A stretch of 38,161 nt of DNA, taken from the IMG/VR virus record IMGVR_UViG_3300010885_043172, positions 1 to 38,161 of that record, one strand, 5' to 3'. Within the stretch, counting starts at the first letter, position 1, and every line of letters starts with the position of its first letter. Both the position numbers and the translations under genes were made by a program. This document shows positions 1 to 6,966 of the stretch, piece after piece. Under the pieces are notes generated by a model, which was given only the letters and a program-made list of their open reading frames with translations, did no database searches and had not been told where the DNA came from. The DNA is from a virus.

Positions 1-352
1 GGAAAGGCAGAGCAATGAGCGACGATTTTAAAGAGAGGCTGCGGAACACCGACCACAACTGGCACGAAGCGGCTTGTGCGGAAGCTGAACACCGCATCGA
101 AGCCCAAGCGGCAGAGATTGAGCGGCTGCAAGCTACAGTGGGCGACCGGATGGAGTTTTATCTCGACCGTATCGAAGCCCAAGCGGCGGAGATCGAGCGG
201 CTACGTGAGGCGTTGCGTGACGCTGCGGAAGTGATTGAAATTTGCAATACTGTATTTTTGCACAAGTTGGGAACCACAAATAAATGGCGCAACGCCGTCC
301 TTGCTAAAGCCCGCGCAGCATTGGCGGGAAAGGCAGAGCAATGAGCGACGAT
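1..352 (+). repeat. 26-bp direct repeat, copies at 1-26 and 327-352
   Basis: The 26 bases at 1-26 are identical to those at 327-352. Each copy holds the end of one gene (codons for GKAEQ and stop, in the second copy), a weak ribosome binding site and the ATG plus first codons (MSDD) of the next, giving a repeat period of 326 bp. It is the footprint of a tandem gene duplication. Confidence 0.85.
15..344 (+). CDS. small coiled-coil protein with internal repeat
   Basis: A 109-aa protein of unknown function. Most of it reads as a charged amphipathic helix, and the 12-residue unit RIEAQAAEIERL occurs twice, 25 residues apart, so it probably forms a coiled coil. The ATG follows GGAAAGGCAGAGCA, which contains a weak Shine-Dalgarno. 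Its end overlaps the next ATG (ATGA at 341-344). Base composition is clearly GC-richer than the rest of the window, and a 26-bp sequence covering its start (1-26) recurs exactly at its end (327-352). This suggests one member of a tandem array of related small genes extending left of the window. The MSDD start resembles small proteins I associate with phages of alphaproteobacteria (recollection, not checked). Sure it is coding, unsure of role. Confidence 0.7.
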   Translation: MSDDFKERLRNTDHNWHEAACAEAEHRIEAQAAEIERLQATVGDRMEFYLDRIEAQAAEIERLREALRDAAEVIEICNTVFLHKLGTTNKWRNAVLAKARAALAGKAEQ

Positions 353-391
353 CTGATTAAGCGCCTACGTGAGATGCAAGAGAACATTTGA
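341..391 (+). pseudogene. truncated second copy of the MSDD-type coiled-coil gene
   Basis: The reading frame starts in the second copy of the 26-bp repeat and encodes only MSDDLIKRLREMQENI before TGA at 389-391. The start MSDD and the LRE-type helix match the beginning of the preceding protein, so this looks like the 5' stub of a tandem paralogue whose remainder was lost where GC-rich sequence gives way to AT-rich sequence. It could still be translated as a 16-residue peptide by coupling. Confidence 0.55.
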
Positions 392-419
392 AATGATTAT
401 CTGTTTTTGTTTTTAACAG

Positions 420-448
420 TTGACTTTTTATAGAAAGTAACCTATAAA
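420..448 (+). promoter_or_regulatory. sigma70-type promoter
   Basis: TTGACT at 420-425, a 17-bp spacer and TATAAA at 443-448 give a near-consensus bacterial promoter in a non-coding stretch. It lies 27 bp before the first start codon of the small-gene run at 475-2549. The same architecture recurs at 5295, 12969 and 36370, so it is likely the phage's early promoter class, read by host RNA polymerase. Confidence 0.75.
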
Positions 449-474
449 AAGATATAGTAAAGAAATGGAATGTT

Positions 475-642
475 ATGGATTGGCAACAAGACTTTAAAAA
501 AATTAAACAGATACAAGAATGCGGTGATCATGCTCAGAATCCTTGGTTCAAGGAATATTGGTATAAGACCGCAAATGTGTTGTCTGAAACATATCTTGCA
601 GGTCAACCTTGGCTTCGTACATATGATGGAGAAATTAAATGA
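475..642 (+). CDS. conserved small phage protein
   Basis: A 55-aa protein, MDWQQDFKKIKQIQECGDHA and onward, ending in DGEIK. The frame was chosen over an overlapping frame starting at 470 because it ends in a 4-base ATGA overlap with the next gene and has a soluble, aromatic-rich sequence typical of phage accessory proteins. GGAA lies 5 bases before the ATG. It is the first gene after the promoter at 420-448. Function unknown; no domain recognised. Confidence 0.7.
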   Translation: MDWQQDFKKIKQIQECGDHAQNPWFKEYWYKTANVLSETYLAGQPWLRTYDGEIK

Positions 643-1043
643 TCGTTCAGAACGCAGTAAGTTGTAATAGTTGCGGAGATATGATTATCTCGAAGCATCG
701 CCATGACTTTGTAACCTGCACATGCGGTGCCATATCTGTAGATGGTGGCCAAGCTTACCTTCGTCGGGTTGGTGGTAATCTTGAGAAAGAAGCTTTTGCA
801 GATTACTCGTGGTCGCTTCCTGACGAACTGTACAATGCTTGTGCTGATACAGTCCAAGAAGCTATGGATACCAACCGTAATAAGTTCGGTATTGCCAATG
901 CAGTAATGCGTAAGCTTCGTGAAGCTGGTCGTGTTATTGCTGAAGGTGAGCAACGTATCTTTGCTGAGAATAAGAATCTCGACGAGATTATGGTCGAAGA
1001 AGCTGATGGAACTTATAATCGTTATAGAAAGGTAGTAGAATGA
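639..1043 (+). CDS. zinc-ribbon phage protein
   Basis: A 134-aa protein. Its N-terminus has CNSCGD (Cys9, Cys12) and CTCGAISVDGG (first Cys at 27), a four-cysteine zinc-binding arrangement with an intervening SKHRHDF stretch. I recall this pattern in a zinc-ribbon family of T4-like phages (DUF7695 as I remember). The remainder is helical and charged. The start overlaps the stop of the previous gene by 4 bases, so translation is probably coupled. No enzymatic motif is visible; binding to nucleic acid or to a host protein is possible but not shown. Confidence 0.75.
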   Translation: MIVQNAVSCNSCGDMIISKHRHDFVTCTCGAISVDGGQAYLRRVGGNLEKEAFADYSWSLPDELYNACADTVQEAMDTNRNKFGIANAVMRKLREAGRVIAEGEQRIFAENKNLDEIMVEEADGTYNRYRKVVE

Positions 1044-1078
1044 ATAAAAATATTATATTATATCCAAAGAACAAGTAA
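1040..1078 (+). CDS. 12-codon coupling mini-ORF
   Basis: ATG at 1040 overlaps the TGA of the upstream gene (ATGA), and its TAA at 1076-1078 overlaps the ATG of the downstream gene (TAATG). It encodes MNKNIILYPKNK. It exactly bridges what would otherwise be a 34-base gap, so it may carry ribosomes from one gene to the next rather than make a functional peptide. It may be chance in AT-rich DNA, although both overlaps are exact. Confidence 0.35.
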   Translation: MNKNIILYPKNK

Positions 1079-1314
1079 TGAATCTCGAAGTAGAAGCTTA
1101 TGAAGGCGAACTAAAGAAGCTCCGTAAGCTCGAATCGATTATCAAGCATGAGATTCTGGCAGAGAAGCTTGGAAATATATTCTTCATCTGTGGCGAAAGT
1201 GGTGAGAAGGATATAAACGATCTGCCTAAACAGATTCACATTTGCCCTGCATATGGTGTAGATTGGTTTCAAGTTTATGAACGAACAAATAATACGTGGG
1301 GACCAGAGTGGTAA
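1078..1314 (+). CDS. hypothetical small acidic protein
   Basis: A 78-aa soluble protein that starts with a predicted helix (MNLEVEAYEGELKKLRKLES) and ends in an aromatic-rich tail (VDWFQVYERTNNTWGPEW). The ATG overlaps the stop of the preceding mini-ORF (TAATG), and its end overlaps the next gene. Not recognised. The overlaps place it firmly in the co-translated early block. Confidence 0.65.
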   Translation: MNLEVEAYEGELKKLRKLESIIKHEILAEKLGNIFFICGESGEKDINDLPKQIHICPAYGVDWFQVYERTNNTWGPEW

Positions 1315-1499
1315 TCAATGAATTCTTTGATGAGGCAATGGTGATGCTTGCATATGGATTTAAACATATGCAAGAAAACGGTGCTTCAACTGAAGAGATG
1401 ACAAAAACAGCCAGAGCAATCACTAGCGCAATATGGCAGTTTTCTGATACATGTATAAATAATGACGACATAAGTCATTTAACAATTGAGGAAAACTAA
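1308..1499 (+). CDS. hypothetical small protein
   Basis: A 63-aa protein, VVINEFFDEAMVMLAYGFKH and onward, using GTG at 1308, which follows GGGG at 1298-1301 at good spacing. A GTG at 1296 would add four residues but has no ribosome binding site. It is mostly helical. It overlaps the upstream gene by 7 bases and its TAA shares bases with the next ATG (TAATG at 1497-1501). Function unknown. Confidence 0.6.
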   Translation: MVINEFFDEAMVMLAYGFKHMQENGASTEEMTKTARAITSAIWQFSDTCINNDDISHLTIEEN

Positions 1500-2146
1500 T
1501 GAAAAAATTACTGCTTGCTCTGCTACTTTTTGTATCCCCATCAACTGCATTCGCTTCAGAGTGCGACGAATTCTTTCCAAATGGTAAAGAGATTATAGTA
1601 CCAAAGACTGTTGTACTTTGCAACTCATTCTTTGTTACTGTATATGATCCTGCTAATCAAGCAAATGTATTCTCTTCTGAGATTGCACAAGCAAGAACTG
1701 CCAAGACAGTAAGAACAAATGATTTTCGCCCAGACAAGCGTATTGCTAATCCGCCCACCCCAGATGATTATACAAACACTGGATATGATCGTGGGCATAT
1801 GGTTCCTGCTGCTGACGCTGATGATCCTATTGAAATGAGCGAAACATTTCTCATGACTAATATGACTCCACAGTTACCTTCAGTCAATCGTGTTGCATGG
1901 AAGAACCTTGAAGAACGTGTACGCTCTGTGCCGTTCACATATGTTATAACTGGTGCACACTATTCTGATAAACCTAAGCGTATTGGTAAGCGTGGTGTTC
2001 CTGTTCCTGATATGCTATACAAGGTAGCGTTCTTTGATGATGGTAAAACTGCTGTTTATATTGTAGATAATATTGTTCCTAAGTCAACTATTTCAACAAT
2101 GCCGCTTGAAAAGCTAGAAAGTATCATTGGCTATAAACTAAGGTAA
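1499..2146 (+). CDS. secreted DNA/RNA non-specific endonuclease (NUC/DRGH family)
   Basis: A 215-aa protein with an N-terminal signal peptide (MKK, hydrophobic core at residues 4-18, likely cleavage near AFAS-EC). The nuclease core has the DRGH signature at residues 97-100, with His100 the expected general base, followed by MVPAAD. The TNMTPQ segment (Asn121) and the downstream N-R-V-A-W with Asn130 match the metal-binding helix of the Serratia nuclease/EndoG family, and W..LE follows. Family enzymes cut single- and double-stranded DNA and RNA using Mg2+. With a signal peptide the product would go to the periplasm or outside, where it could degrade incoming DNA of rival phages or released host DNA (inference). 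Its start is coupled to the previous gene by TAATG. Family assignment is firm; biological role is open. Confidence 0.88.
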   Translation: MKKLLLALLLFVSPSTAFASECDEFFPNGKEIIVPKTVVLCNSFFVTVYDPANQANVFSSEIAQARTAKTVRTNDFRPDKRIANPPTPDDYTNTGYDRGHMVPAADADDPIEMSETFLMTNMTPQLPSVNRVAWKNLEERVRSVPFTYVITGAHYSDKPKRIGKRGVPVPDMLYKVAFFDDGKTAVYIVDNIVPKSTISTMPLEKLESIIGYKLR

Positions 2147-2150
2147 GTAT

Positions 2151-2348
2151 ATGAATAATTTATATAGGTTTTTTTTGTGTTTATTAATTGCTTTGTTTTT
2201 GCATGAAGCCTATCTTGTTGGATTTTTAAATGTAGAGCCAAATAAGGATATTGTTATTCTTTCTATGGGGTTAGGTTCTTTGATGATGATAGAAAGACTC
2301 TTGATTTCTATCGCAATTGAGCATATAATTCTTTCAAAGAAAGGATAA
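2151..2348 (+). CDS. small two-helix membrane protein
   Basis: A 65-aa protein with two predicted membrane segments (about residues 5-25 and 33-58) separated by a short polar turn (NVEPNKD). The ATG follows AAGGTAAGTAT, an acceptable ribosome binding site just after the nuclease stop. Not recognised. Small inner-membrane proteins in early phage blocks often act in superinfection exclusion or host takeover, but nothing here proves that. Confidence 0.6.
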   Translation: MNNLYRFFLCLLIALFLHEAYLVGFLNVEPNKDIVILSMGLGSLMMIERLLISIAIEHIILSKKG

Positions 2349-2354
2349 AAAATA

Positions 2355-2549
2355 ATGAAAATTTTTAATTTAATTTGGTATAATTTGAATATATCATTTT
2401 TCTCTTCAATATTTGCTGCCCTTGCAATTTTAATTGTTTCAGGACATCCTTGGGGACAAGATGCTTTTTGGTTTAATACAATTTTGTTTACCATAATTTT
2501 TACTATTTTTGATTTGATTAAAAATATAGTAAATATCGCGGATAAATAA
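2355..2549 (+). CDS. small two-helix membrane protein
   Basis: A 64-aa hydrophobic protein with membrane segments near residues 13-30 and 40-56 and a short loop containing GHPWGQDAFW. The ATG follows AAAGGATAAAAAATA. It follows the other small membrane protein by 6 bases and is the last gene before the hairpin/terminator region. The two may work as a pair. Function unknown. Confidence 0.55.
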   Translation: MKIFNLIWYNLNISFFSSIFAALAILIVSGHPWGQDAFWFNTILFTIIFTIFDLIKNIVNIADK

Positions 2550-2595
2550 AAGCGTAGGCTTTTATGGTTGTGCCAACGTAGTAAAACAACCATAA
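2548..2595 (+). other. two successive RNA hairpins
   Basis: AAAAGC (2548-2553) pairs with GCTTTT (2558-2563) around the loop GTAG. Immediately after, TTATGGTTGT (2562-2571) pairs over 10 bp with ACAACCATAA (2586-2595) around a 14-base loop. Together with the terminator that follows, they form a compact three-hairpin tail, which may protect the upstream mRNA 3' end or form a small stable RNA. Confidence 0.55.
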
Positions 2596-2623
2596 CCTTA
2601 TGCCTAATGGGTAAGGTTTTTTT
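2594..2623 (+). terminator. rho-independent terminator
   Basis: AACCTTA (2594-2600) pairs with TAAGGTT (2612-2618), with a further possible CC/GG pairing inside the loop TGCCTAATGGG, followed by a run of T to 2623. It ends the small-gene operon that starts at the 420-448 promoter. Confidence 0.75.
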
Positions 2624-2646
2624 AACTCGCTTAATAGGAGAAATAA

Positions 2647-3111
2647 ATGACTTATATTAATCTTCCAAATGCATTTAAAGAATTTGACAAGTTTTTTGTA
2701 GGCTTTGATCCACTTGTAAAAAGACTTTCGAATGCTGCTGAGCAAACTGTCAAGCTAGCTCAAAACTATCCTCCGTATAATATTAAAAAGATTGATGATA
2801 ACAAATACACCATTGAAATGGCTGTTGCTGGATTTAGTAAGCAAGATATTGAAATTGAGCTAGCTAATTCAAAACTTATCATTAAAGGTAGTGTCCATCA
2901 AGGAGAACCTGCTGAACAAGATTCAAATGGCGAATGGACTTGGCCAGAAATTTTGTATCAAGGGCTTGCTATGCGCCCATTTACACGCCAGTTCACACTT
3001 GCGGATAATGTAGAGATTAAGAATGCTGAACTTATTAACGGTATTCTTAATATCGTTCTGGAAGCTATTATTCCAGACGAAAAGAAACCAGTAAAAATTG
3101 AAATTAAATAA
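2647..3111 (+). CDS. small heat-shock protein, Hsp20/IbpA family
   Basis: A 154-aa protein with an alpha-crystallin domain at about residues 42-152: YPPYNIKKIDDNKYTIEMAV, then the A-G-F-SKQDIEIEL strand pair, KLIIKG, an R-F-TRQFTLADNVE segment and the closing GILNIVLE motif (the family's GVL-type strand). These ATP-independent chaperones hold unfolding proteins; Hsp20 genes are common in T4-like phages, where they may help head or tail proteins fold. The ATG follows TAGGAGAAATAA, a strong ribosome binding site. Length is normal for the family. Confidence 0.9.
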   Translation: MTYINLPNAFKEFDKFFVGFDPLVKRLSNAAEQTVKLAQNYPPYNIKKIDDNKYTIEMAVAGFSKQDIEIELANSKLIIKGSVHQGEPAEQDSNGEWTWPEILYQGLAMRPFTRQFTLADNVEIKNAELINGILNIVLEAIIPDEKKPVKIEIK

Positions 3112-3131
3112 GTAAAAAAGAAAGTAATAAT

Positions 3132-3260
3132 ATGATTGAATATGTAAAAGAAAGTATTTCCGATAAAGAAACATCAAGAATGGTTTGGATAACTCGACTT
3201 GGTAGTGTGGTGGTTTTGTCACTTTGCTCATTGTTATTTTACGGAATACTGTTCTCGTAA
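3132..3260 (+). CDS. small single-TM protein
   Basis: A 42-aa protein, MIEYVKESISDKETSRMVWI and onward, with a polar N-terminus and one membrane segment (about residues 23-41). The ATG follows AAGAAAGTAATAAT. Its TAA lies one base before the ATG of the YbaN-like gene, so translation is probably coupled. The orientation and size would suit a small regulator of the membrane partner. Not recognised. Confidence 0.55.
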   Translation: MIEYVKESISDKETSRMVWITRLGSVVVLSLCSLLFYGILFS

Positions 3261-3261
3261 T

Positions 3262-3639
3262 ATGAAAAGGTATCTCTGGCTCACACTTGGCATTTTATCT
3301 TTAGGGATGGCATATGTTGGTATTGTGCTGCCGGGGATACCTTTCTCTATATTTCTTGTATTTGCGGCATATTGCTTTTCTAAAAGCTCAAAGCGTATGC
3401 ACAATTGGCTGTATAGCCACAAGTATTTTGGCCCATTTCTTACAAATTGGACAGAATATAAAGTATTTCCGATGAAAATGAAATATATGATGATAGCCAT
3501 GATGACCTCATCATTGGCCATTTTGTGGTTTACAACTTATAATTGGAAAGCAATATTAGGGACGGGCATCACCATGGCTATCGTAGCGATATGGGCTTGG
3601 CGATACCCGTCCACAATTGAAGAAGCTAAAAAACGTTAG
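3262..3639 (+). CDS. YbaN/DUF454-like inner-membrane protein
   Basis: A 125-aa protein that starts MKRYLWLTLGILSLGMAYVG. It contains the signature G-I-V-L-P-G-I-P (about residues 21-28), then FAAYCFSKSSKRMHNWLYSH and FGP, which match the YbaN/DUF454 family of three-helix inner-membrane proteins. Two further membrane segments follow near residues 75-112. ATG 3262 is preferred over in-frame upstream codons because it directly follows the previous stop (TAATATG). Molecular function of the family is unknown. Its stop overlaps that of the convergent endolysin gene. Confidence 0.75.
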   Translation: MKRYLWLTLGILSLGMAYVGIVLPGIPFSIFLVFAAYCFSKSSKRMHNWLYSHKYFGPFLTNWTEYKVFPMKMKYMMIAMMTSSLAILWFTTYNWKAILGTGITMAIVAIWAWRYPSTIEEAKKR

Positions 3640-4799
3640 CCCCAATTAGCGTATTGTTTGGTCTTCTTAAGTCTATCATCTAGACCGTGTGTACCGCCAT
3701 TAACACGCTTAGTGATCTGAGTGATTACTACATCAGTAACTCCCTTATCAGCAACTGCTAATAGTCCATTCTTACGGAAGAACCATAATGCAGACTCAAA
3801 CGCCAATTCACCACATACAATATCTGGATTAGTCAATACGTCTGGGCGACCTATGTCTTTGGCGAATGCAGTATAGTTATCTTTGCCGGTTAGCTGAATT
3901 GGGCCACGACCTCTATATGTCCAACCGTCACCAGAGCTTTCTGGTCCATTCCCCATGCGACTAGCATAAACCTTGTTAGCAATCTTCTCTGGCTTACGTG
4001 CATATCCTGCTGTCGAAGCAATTGTTGGAAAATACTTCTTGAAGATACCATTTAATCCTTTATCAGAATAATTTAGGTTCTCTGAAAATACCTTAAAGTT
4101 ACCTGACTCATGTGCACATTGCCCAAAGAAATGAGCAGCTTGATTATTTGTTAACTTAAAGAAGTCACGAGCAGCCTTATAGGTGCCCGGTCCCCATTTA
4201 CCATCTGGTGATAGTCCACACTTAGCTTGAAGTTGAGCCAATGGTCCTAATTCTGAAGCAGTCTTTGATGCAGGAGCGACTGCAACAGATGCAACTACAG
4301 GAGCACCAGCTTCCTTGGTTGTTGAAGGATCAAAGTCGGCAACAGGCTTGTAATCAGTCCCACCAGCCTTAGACTTAATAGCGATTAGACGTTGCTTACG
4401 GTTGCCACCTTCTTTCTTGATTGAAGCGTGGACCCAACCAGAATTCTTGTCGCCTGAAGTATAAAACTCCAGAATGACCTGATCAAATTCAAGATTGTCT
4501 GCAACCCAATCAGCAACCTTCTTATTGTCTACACCTTTGACTTCAAAGTCAATCGCTTGACCATTAACGTGCTGTGAGGTCTTTGAACCACCAACAGCTT
4601 TGTTAACAGCAGGTGCACGATAAGAAGAATTAATTGTTACAGGACCAAACTTTGCACGAACAGGTTCAAGAATTTTTTCGCAACAGTAGCGCATGTTTTC
4701 AATATGTTCAGGCGTTGGTGTGTTTGATAACCCAAGCTTCTTGGCAGTAGGAGATACAGTCATCTCCTCTAGTTTAAAATTTTCTGTTAATTGTGTCAT
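3636..4799 (-). CDS. bifunctional endolysin: M15 peptidase plus GH19 glycosidase
   Basis: A 387-aa protein. Residues about 5-130 form an M15-type zinc D-Ala carboxypeptidase/endopeptidase domain: INSSYRAP, SQHVNGQAIDFE (His77 and Asp84 as zinc ligands) and WVHAS (His124). After a linker rich in Ala/Val (about 160-182) comes LQAKCGLSPDGKWGPGT and a GH19 chitinase/lysozyme domain (about 183-387) with AHESGNF (catalytic Glu231), SENLNY (Glu240) and YRGRGPIQLTG. The two activities would cut the peptide and glycan parts of peptidoglycan. ATG at 4799 is used because AAGGAG precedes it (reverse strand), whereas upstream in-frame codons overlap the neighbouring gene. It follows the holin-like gene by 10 bases. 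No signal peptide is seen, so export should need a holin. Confidence 0.92.
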   Translation of the reverse strand: MTQLTENFKLEEMTVSPTAKKLGLSNTPTPEHIENMRYCCEKILEPVRAKFGPVTINSSYRAPAVNKAVGGSKTSQHVNGQAIDFEVKGVDNKKVADWVADNLEFDQVILEFYTSGDKNSGWVHASIKKEGGNRKQRLIAIKSKAGGTDYKPVADFDPSTTKEAGAPVVASVAVAPASKTASELGPLAQLQAKCGLSPDGKWGPGTYKAARDFFKLTNNQAAHFFGQCAHESGNFKVFSENLNYSDKGLNGIFKKYFPTIASTAGYARKPEKIANKVYASRMGNGPESSGDGWTYRGRGPIQLTGKDNYTAFAKDIGRPDVLTNPDIVCGELAFESALWFFRKNGLLAVADKGVTDVVITQITKRVNGGTHGLDDRLKKTKQYANWG

Positions 4800-4809
4800 A
4801 GTATACTCC

Positions 4810-5262
4810 TTAGAATGGGCCGTGATCTTCGTCTGAATCATGGTACTTGTTAATAAGTTCCAGTTCCTTAGCTTCATTATCAATTTCAATTGAATGAGCT
4901 TTGGCTTCTTCTGTACGAGCTTGTGCTATTTTGACATAATCAGTCTTACCTAGTTCTTGAACTTTAACATTAGGATCAAACTCAGCAGTCTTCATGCCCA
5001 TCATGGTAGCGAATGCACCGACAAAAGCACCAACAATAGTTGAAAATGCAGGGCCAATAATTTTAAAAATTTCATTGTTGTCAATTACACTATTTGGTAC
5101 AAATAGACCAACCATCATAGTGAAAACAACAGCAACCATGATTAAACCAAGGACGAATGCAGCCATTTTCATAATTGTAAGCTGAATTCGTCCTTTGGCA
5201 ATCTCAAGGTCTTGAAGAGTTTGTACTTTCTCTTCACTTGTGATAAATGATAAAAATCCCAT
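4810..5262 (-). CDS. two-TM membrane protein, candidate holin
   Basis: A 150-aa protein with a charged N-terminus, two membrane segments (about residues 31-54 and 66-90, the second Gly/Ala rich) and a long acidic C-terminal tail ending DSDEDHGPF. GGAG lies upstream of the ATG. It is co-transcribed with and directly ahead of the endolysin gene, the classic place for a holin. A second holin-like gene lies at 35630, so which one makes the lethal hole is unclear. A signal-anchored structural role cannot be excluded. Confidence 0.6.
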   Translation of the reverse strand: MGFLSFITSEEKVQTLQDLEIAKGRIQLTIMKMAAFVLGLIMVAVVFTMMVGLFVPNSVIDNNEIFKIIGPAFSTIVGAFVGAFATMMGMKTAEFDPNVKVQELGKTDYVKIAQARTEEAKAHSIEIDNEAKELELINKYHDSDEDHGPF

Positions 5263-5294
5263 ATTTTCTCCAATTCATATGTGTTATTTTTTTG

Positions 5295-5323
5295 TTGACT
5301 CCCCCTTACATATGATATATATT
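5295..5323 (+). promoter_or_regulatory. sigma70-type promoter
   Basis: TTGACT at 5295-5300, a 17-bp spacer and TATATT at 5318-5323, in the divergent gap between the leftward lysis block and the rightward replication block. It would drive the A1-like gene at 5374 and probably the polymerase. The run CCCCC just after the -35 hexamer partly recurs in the promoter at 36370. No equally good promoter was seen for the - strand. Confidence 0.65.
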
Positions 5324-5373
5324 TCAACATGGGATTAGTATTCCAACAAACTATTTATAATATTGGAGATTAT

Positions 5374-6951
5374 ATGCATTGCATACATTGCGACTCTGAC
5401 AATCTGAAGAAGCTAGGAATGCGCTTCATGGGAAAAGAGAAAGGCTTAGGTTACACATGTTTAGACTGTGATAAGACCTTCGTGGTGCCTACAACCACAA
5501 ATGATGCTGGCGAAGAAGAAGAAGATTTTGCCATCAATGATGATCTTCATTATGTTCGTGATGATGATTTTATTGATGATCTTTTAAAATCTCAAATATT
5601 TGTATTCACATGTGCTGTCAATAACACAGAAGTAAACGAAAAGTTTTTTGGTTCACTTCAAAGTTATTGTGCTTCACGTGATGCAAAGCTTGTTATCTTT
5701 CCAATTCGCTATCGTAATCCATCAATGATTCATACTAGTGATGAAGTTGATTATCCTGCTAGTATTGTTCCATATCTTGTGGAAAATAATCTTGAATTGT
5801 TGCCAAATGTTCGTGCTCTTGGTGGATTGAAGACACAAGCCACAACGGAAAATCCATTGACAGGTGTTGATGGGATGTCAAAAGGTGCCTCGCTTATTAT
5901 CGGGCATCCACAAGTTGCATTGAAGACCCTTCCACGTAATGCTGATAAGTACCCAGCGATTATCACTACCACTGGTGCTATTACTGAAAAGCATTACAGC
6001 ACAACAAAGATGGGTTACAAGGCTGCGTTTAATCATTCAATGTCAGCGGCAGTCGTTGAGATTGATCATCAAGGTGATTTCTTTATCCGCCATCTAAATT
6101 TTGATGGTGAAGGTTTTTATGATGTTAATGGTTATTATACCAGTGATAATGTAGAATATGGTCTTAAGAAAACACTAGGTCTTGTAACAGGGGATGAACA
6201 TGCTATCTTCTCTGATGAAACTGTTATCTCTGCTACATACTTTGCACAGGATTCGATTGTTGCAACTCTGAAGCCAGAAAAAATTGTGCGCCATGATATT
6301 CTTGATTCTTATGCTATCAGCCATCATCACAAAAAGAGTTTCTTTACAATGTATGAGAAGCATCATTCACCAGAAAAGCGTGGATCGATGCGTAAGGAAA
6401 TGCTTGAAACTATTGGATTTATTGACGCATCAACACCAAATAATACTGTCAATATCGTAGTGGCTGCTAATCATAACGATCATCTTTATCGCTGGCTCGA
6501 CTCAGTAAATCCTGATGTTGACTATGAAAATGCCTTGCTATTTCATGAGCTAAGATATAAGATGCTGCTTTCAAGAGAAGATTCGGGGGTTATTCCTGAA
6601 CCATTTGAATTGTTTGCAAACGATAAGCTTAAGAGCAATACTATTTTCCTTGGACGTGACGAATCATATAAGATTGGTGAAATTGAAATCTCCAATCATG
6701 GTGATGTTGGTGTCCATGGATCACGTGGTTCTTCTAGACAGTTTTCAAACTTACCAGTAAAGACAATTACTGGGCACTCACATTCCCCTGTCATTGACAA
6801 GGGAAACTATACTGTAGGCACCACAAGTCTTCTGCGCCTTGAATATAACAAGGGTCTAAGTGCTTGGCACCATGCCCATGTTGTGGTATATCCAAACGGT
6901 AAGCGCCAGATGATCTTTATCGTCAACGGCAAATGGCGTAAAGAATTTTAA
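5374..6951 (+). CDS. T5 A1-like metallophosphoesterase with N-terminal zinc ribbon
   Basis: A 525-aa protein. The N-terminus is a four-cysteine zinc ribbon (Cys3, Cys6, Cys29, Cys32) like that of transposase-type fingers. The rest has calcineurin-like phosphoesterase signatures: GDEH (Asp274, His276), ANHNDH (Asn366-His370), NHGDVGVHG and GHSH (residues 467-470), which together would hold two metal ions. The arrangement recalls the A1 protein of phage T5, needed for host DNA breakdown and shut-off, and related early proteins in other large phages (recalled similarity). ATG 5374 is chosen because TTGGAGAT precedes it; an in-frame ATG at 5329 sits on the promoter's likely start site. It precedes the DNA polymerase gene by 15 bases. 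Likely a nucleic-acid-targeted phosphatase or nuclease; substrate unknown. Confidence 0.7.
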   Translation: MHCIHCDSDNLKKLGMRFMGKEKGLGYTCLDCDKTFVVPTTTNDAGEEEEDFAINDDLHYVRDDDFIDDLLKSQIFVFTCAVNNTEVNEKFFGSLQSYCASRDAKLVIFPIRYRNPSMIHTSDEVDYPASIVPYLVENNLELLPNVRALGGLKTQATTENPLTGVDGMSKGASLIIGHPQVALKTLPRNADKYPAIITTTGAITEKHYSTTKMGYKAAFNHSMSAAVVEIDHQGDFFIRHLNFDGEGFYDVNGYYTSDNVEYGLKKTLGLVTGDEHAIFSDETVISATYFAQDSIVATLKPEKIVRHDILDSYAISHHHKKSFFTMYEKHHSPEKRGSMRKEMLETIGFIDASTPNNTVNIVVAANHNDHLYRWLDSVNPDVDYENALLFHELRYKMLLSREDSGVIPEPFELFANDKLKSNTIFLGRDESYKIGEIEISNHGDVGVHGSRGSSRQFSNLPVKTITGHSHSPVIDKGNYTVGTTSLLRLEYNKGLSAWHHAHVVVYPNGKRQMIFIVNGKWRKEF

Positions 6952-6966
6952 ATCTAAGGGAGTTCC

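Noticed and set aside
470-667. 65-aa frame at the start of the first operon
   Set aside because: The overlapping frame 475-642 ends in an ATGA overlap with the next gene and has a better protein-like composition.
3199-3261. Upstream in-frame extension of the YbaN-like gene
   Set aside because: It overlaps the small TM gene at 3132-3260, and ATG 3262 gives the family's normal N-terminus.
4800-4889. N-terminal extension of the endolysin
   Set aside because: It runs into the holin-like gene and lacks a ribosome binding site, whereas ATG 4799 has AAGGAG.
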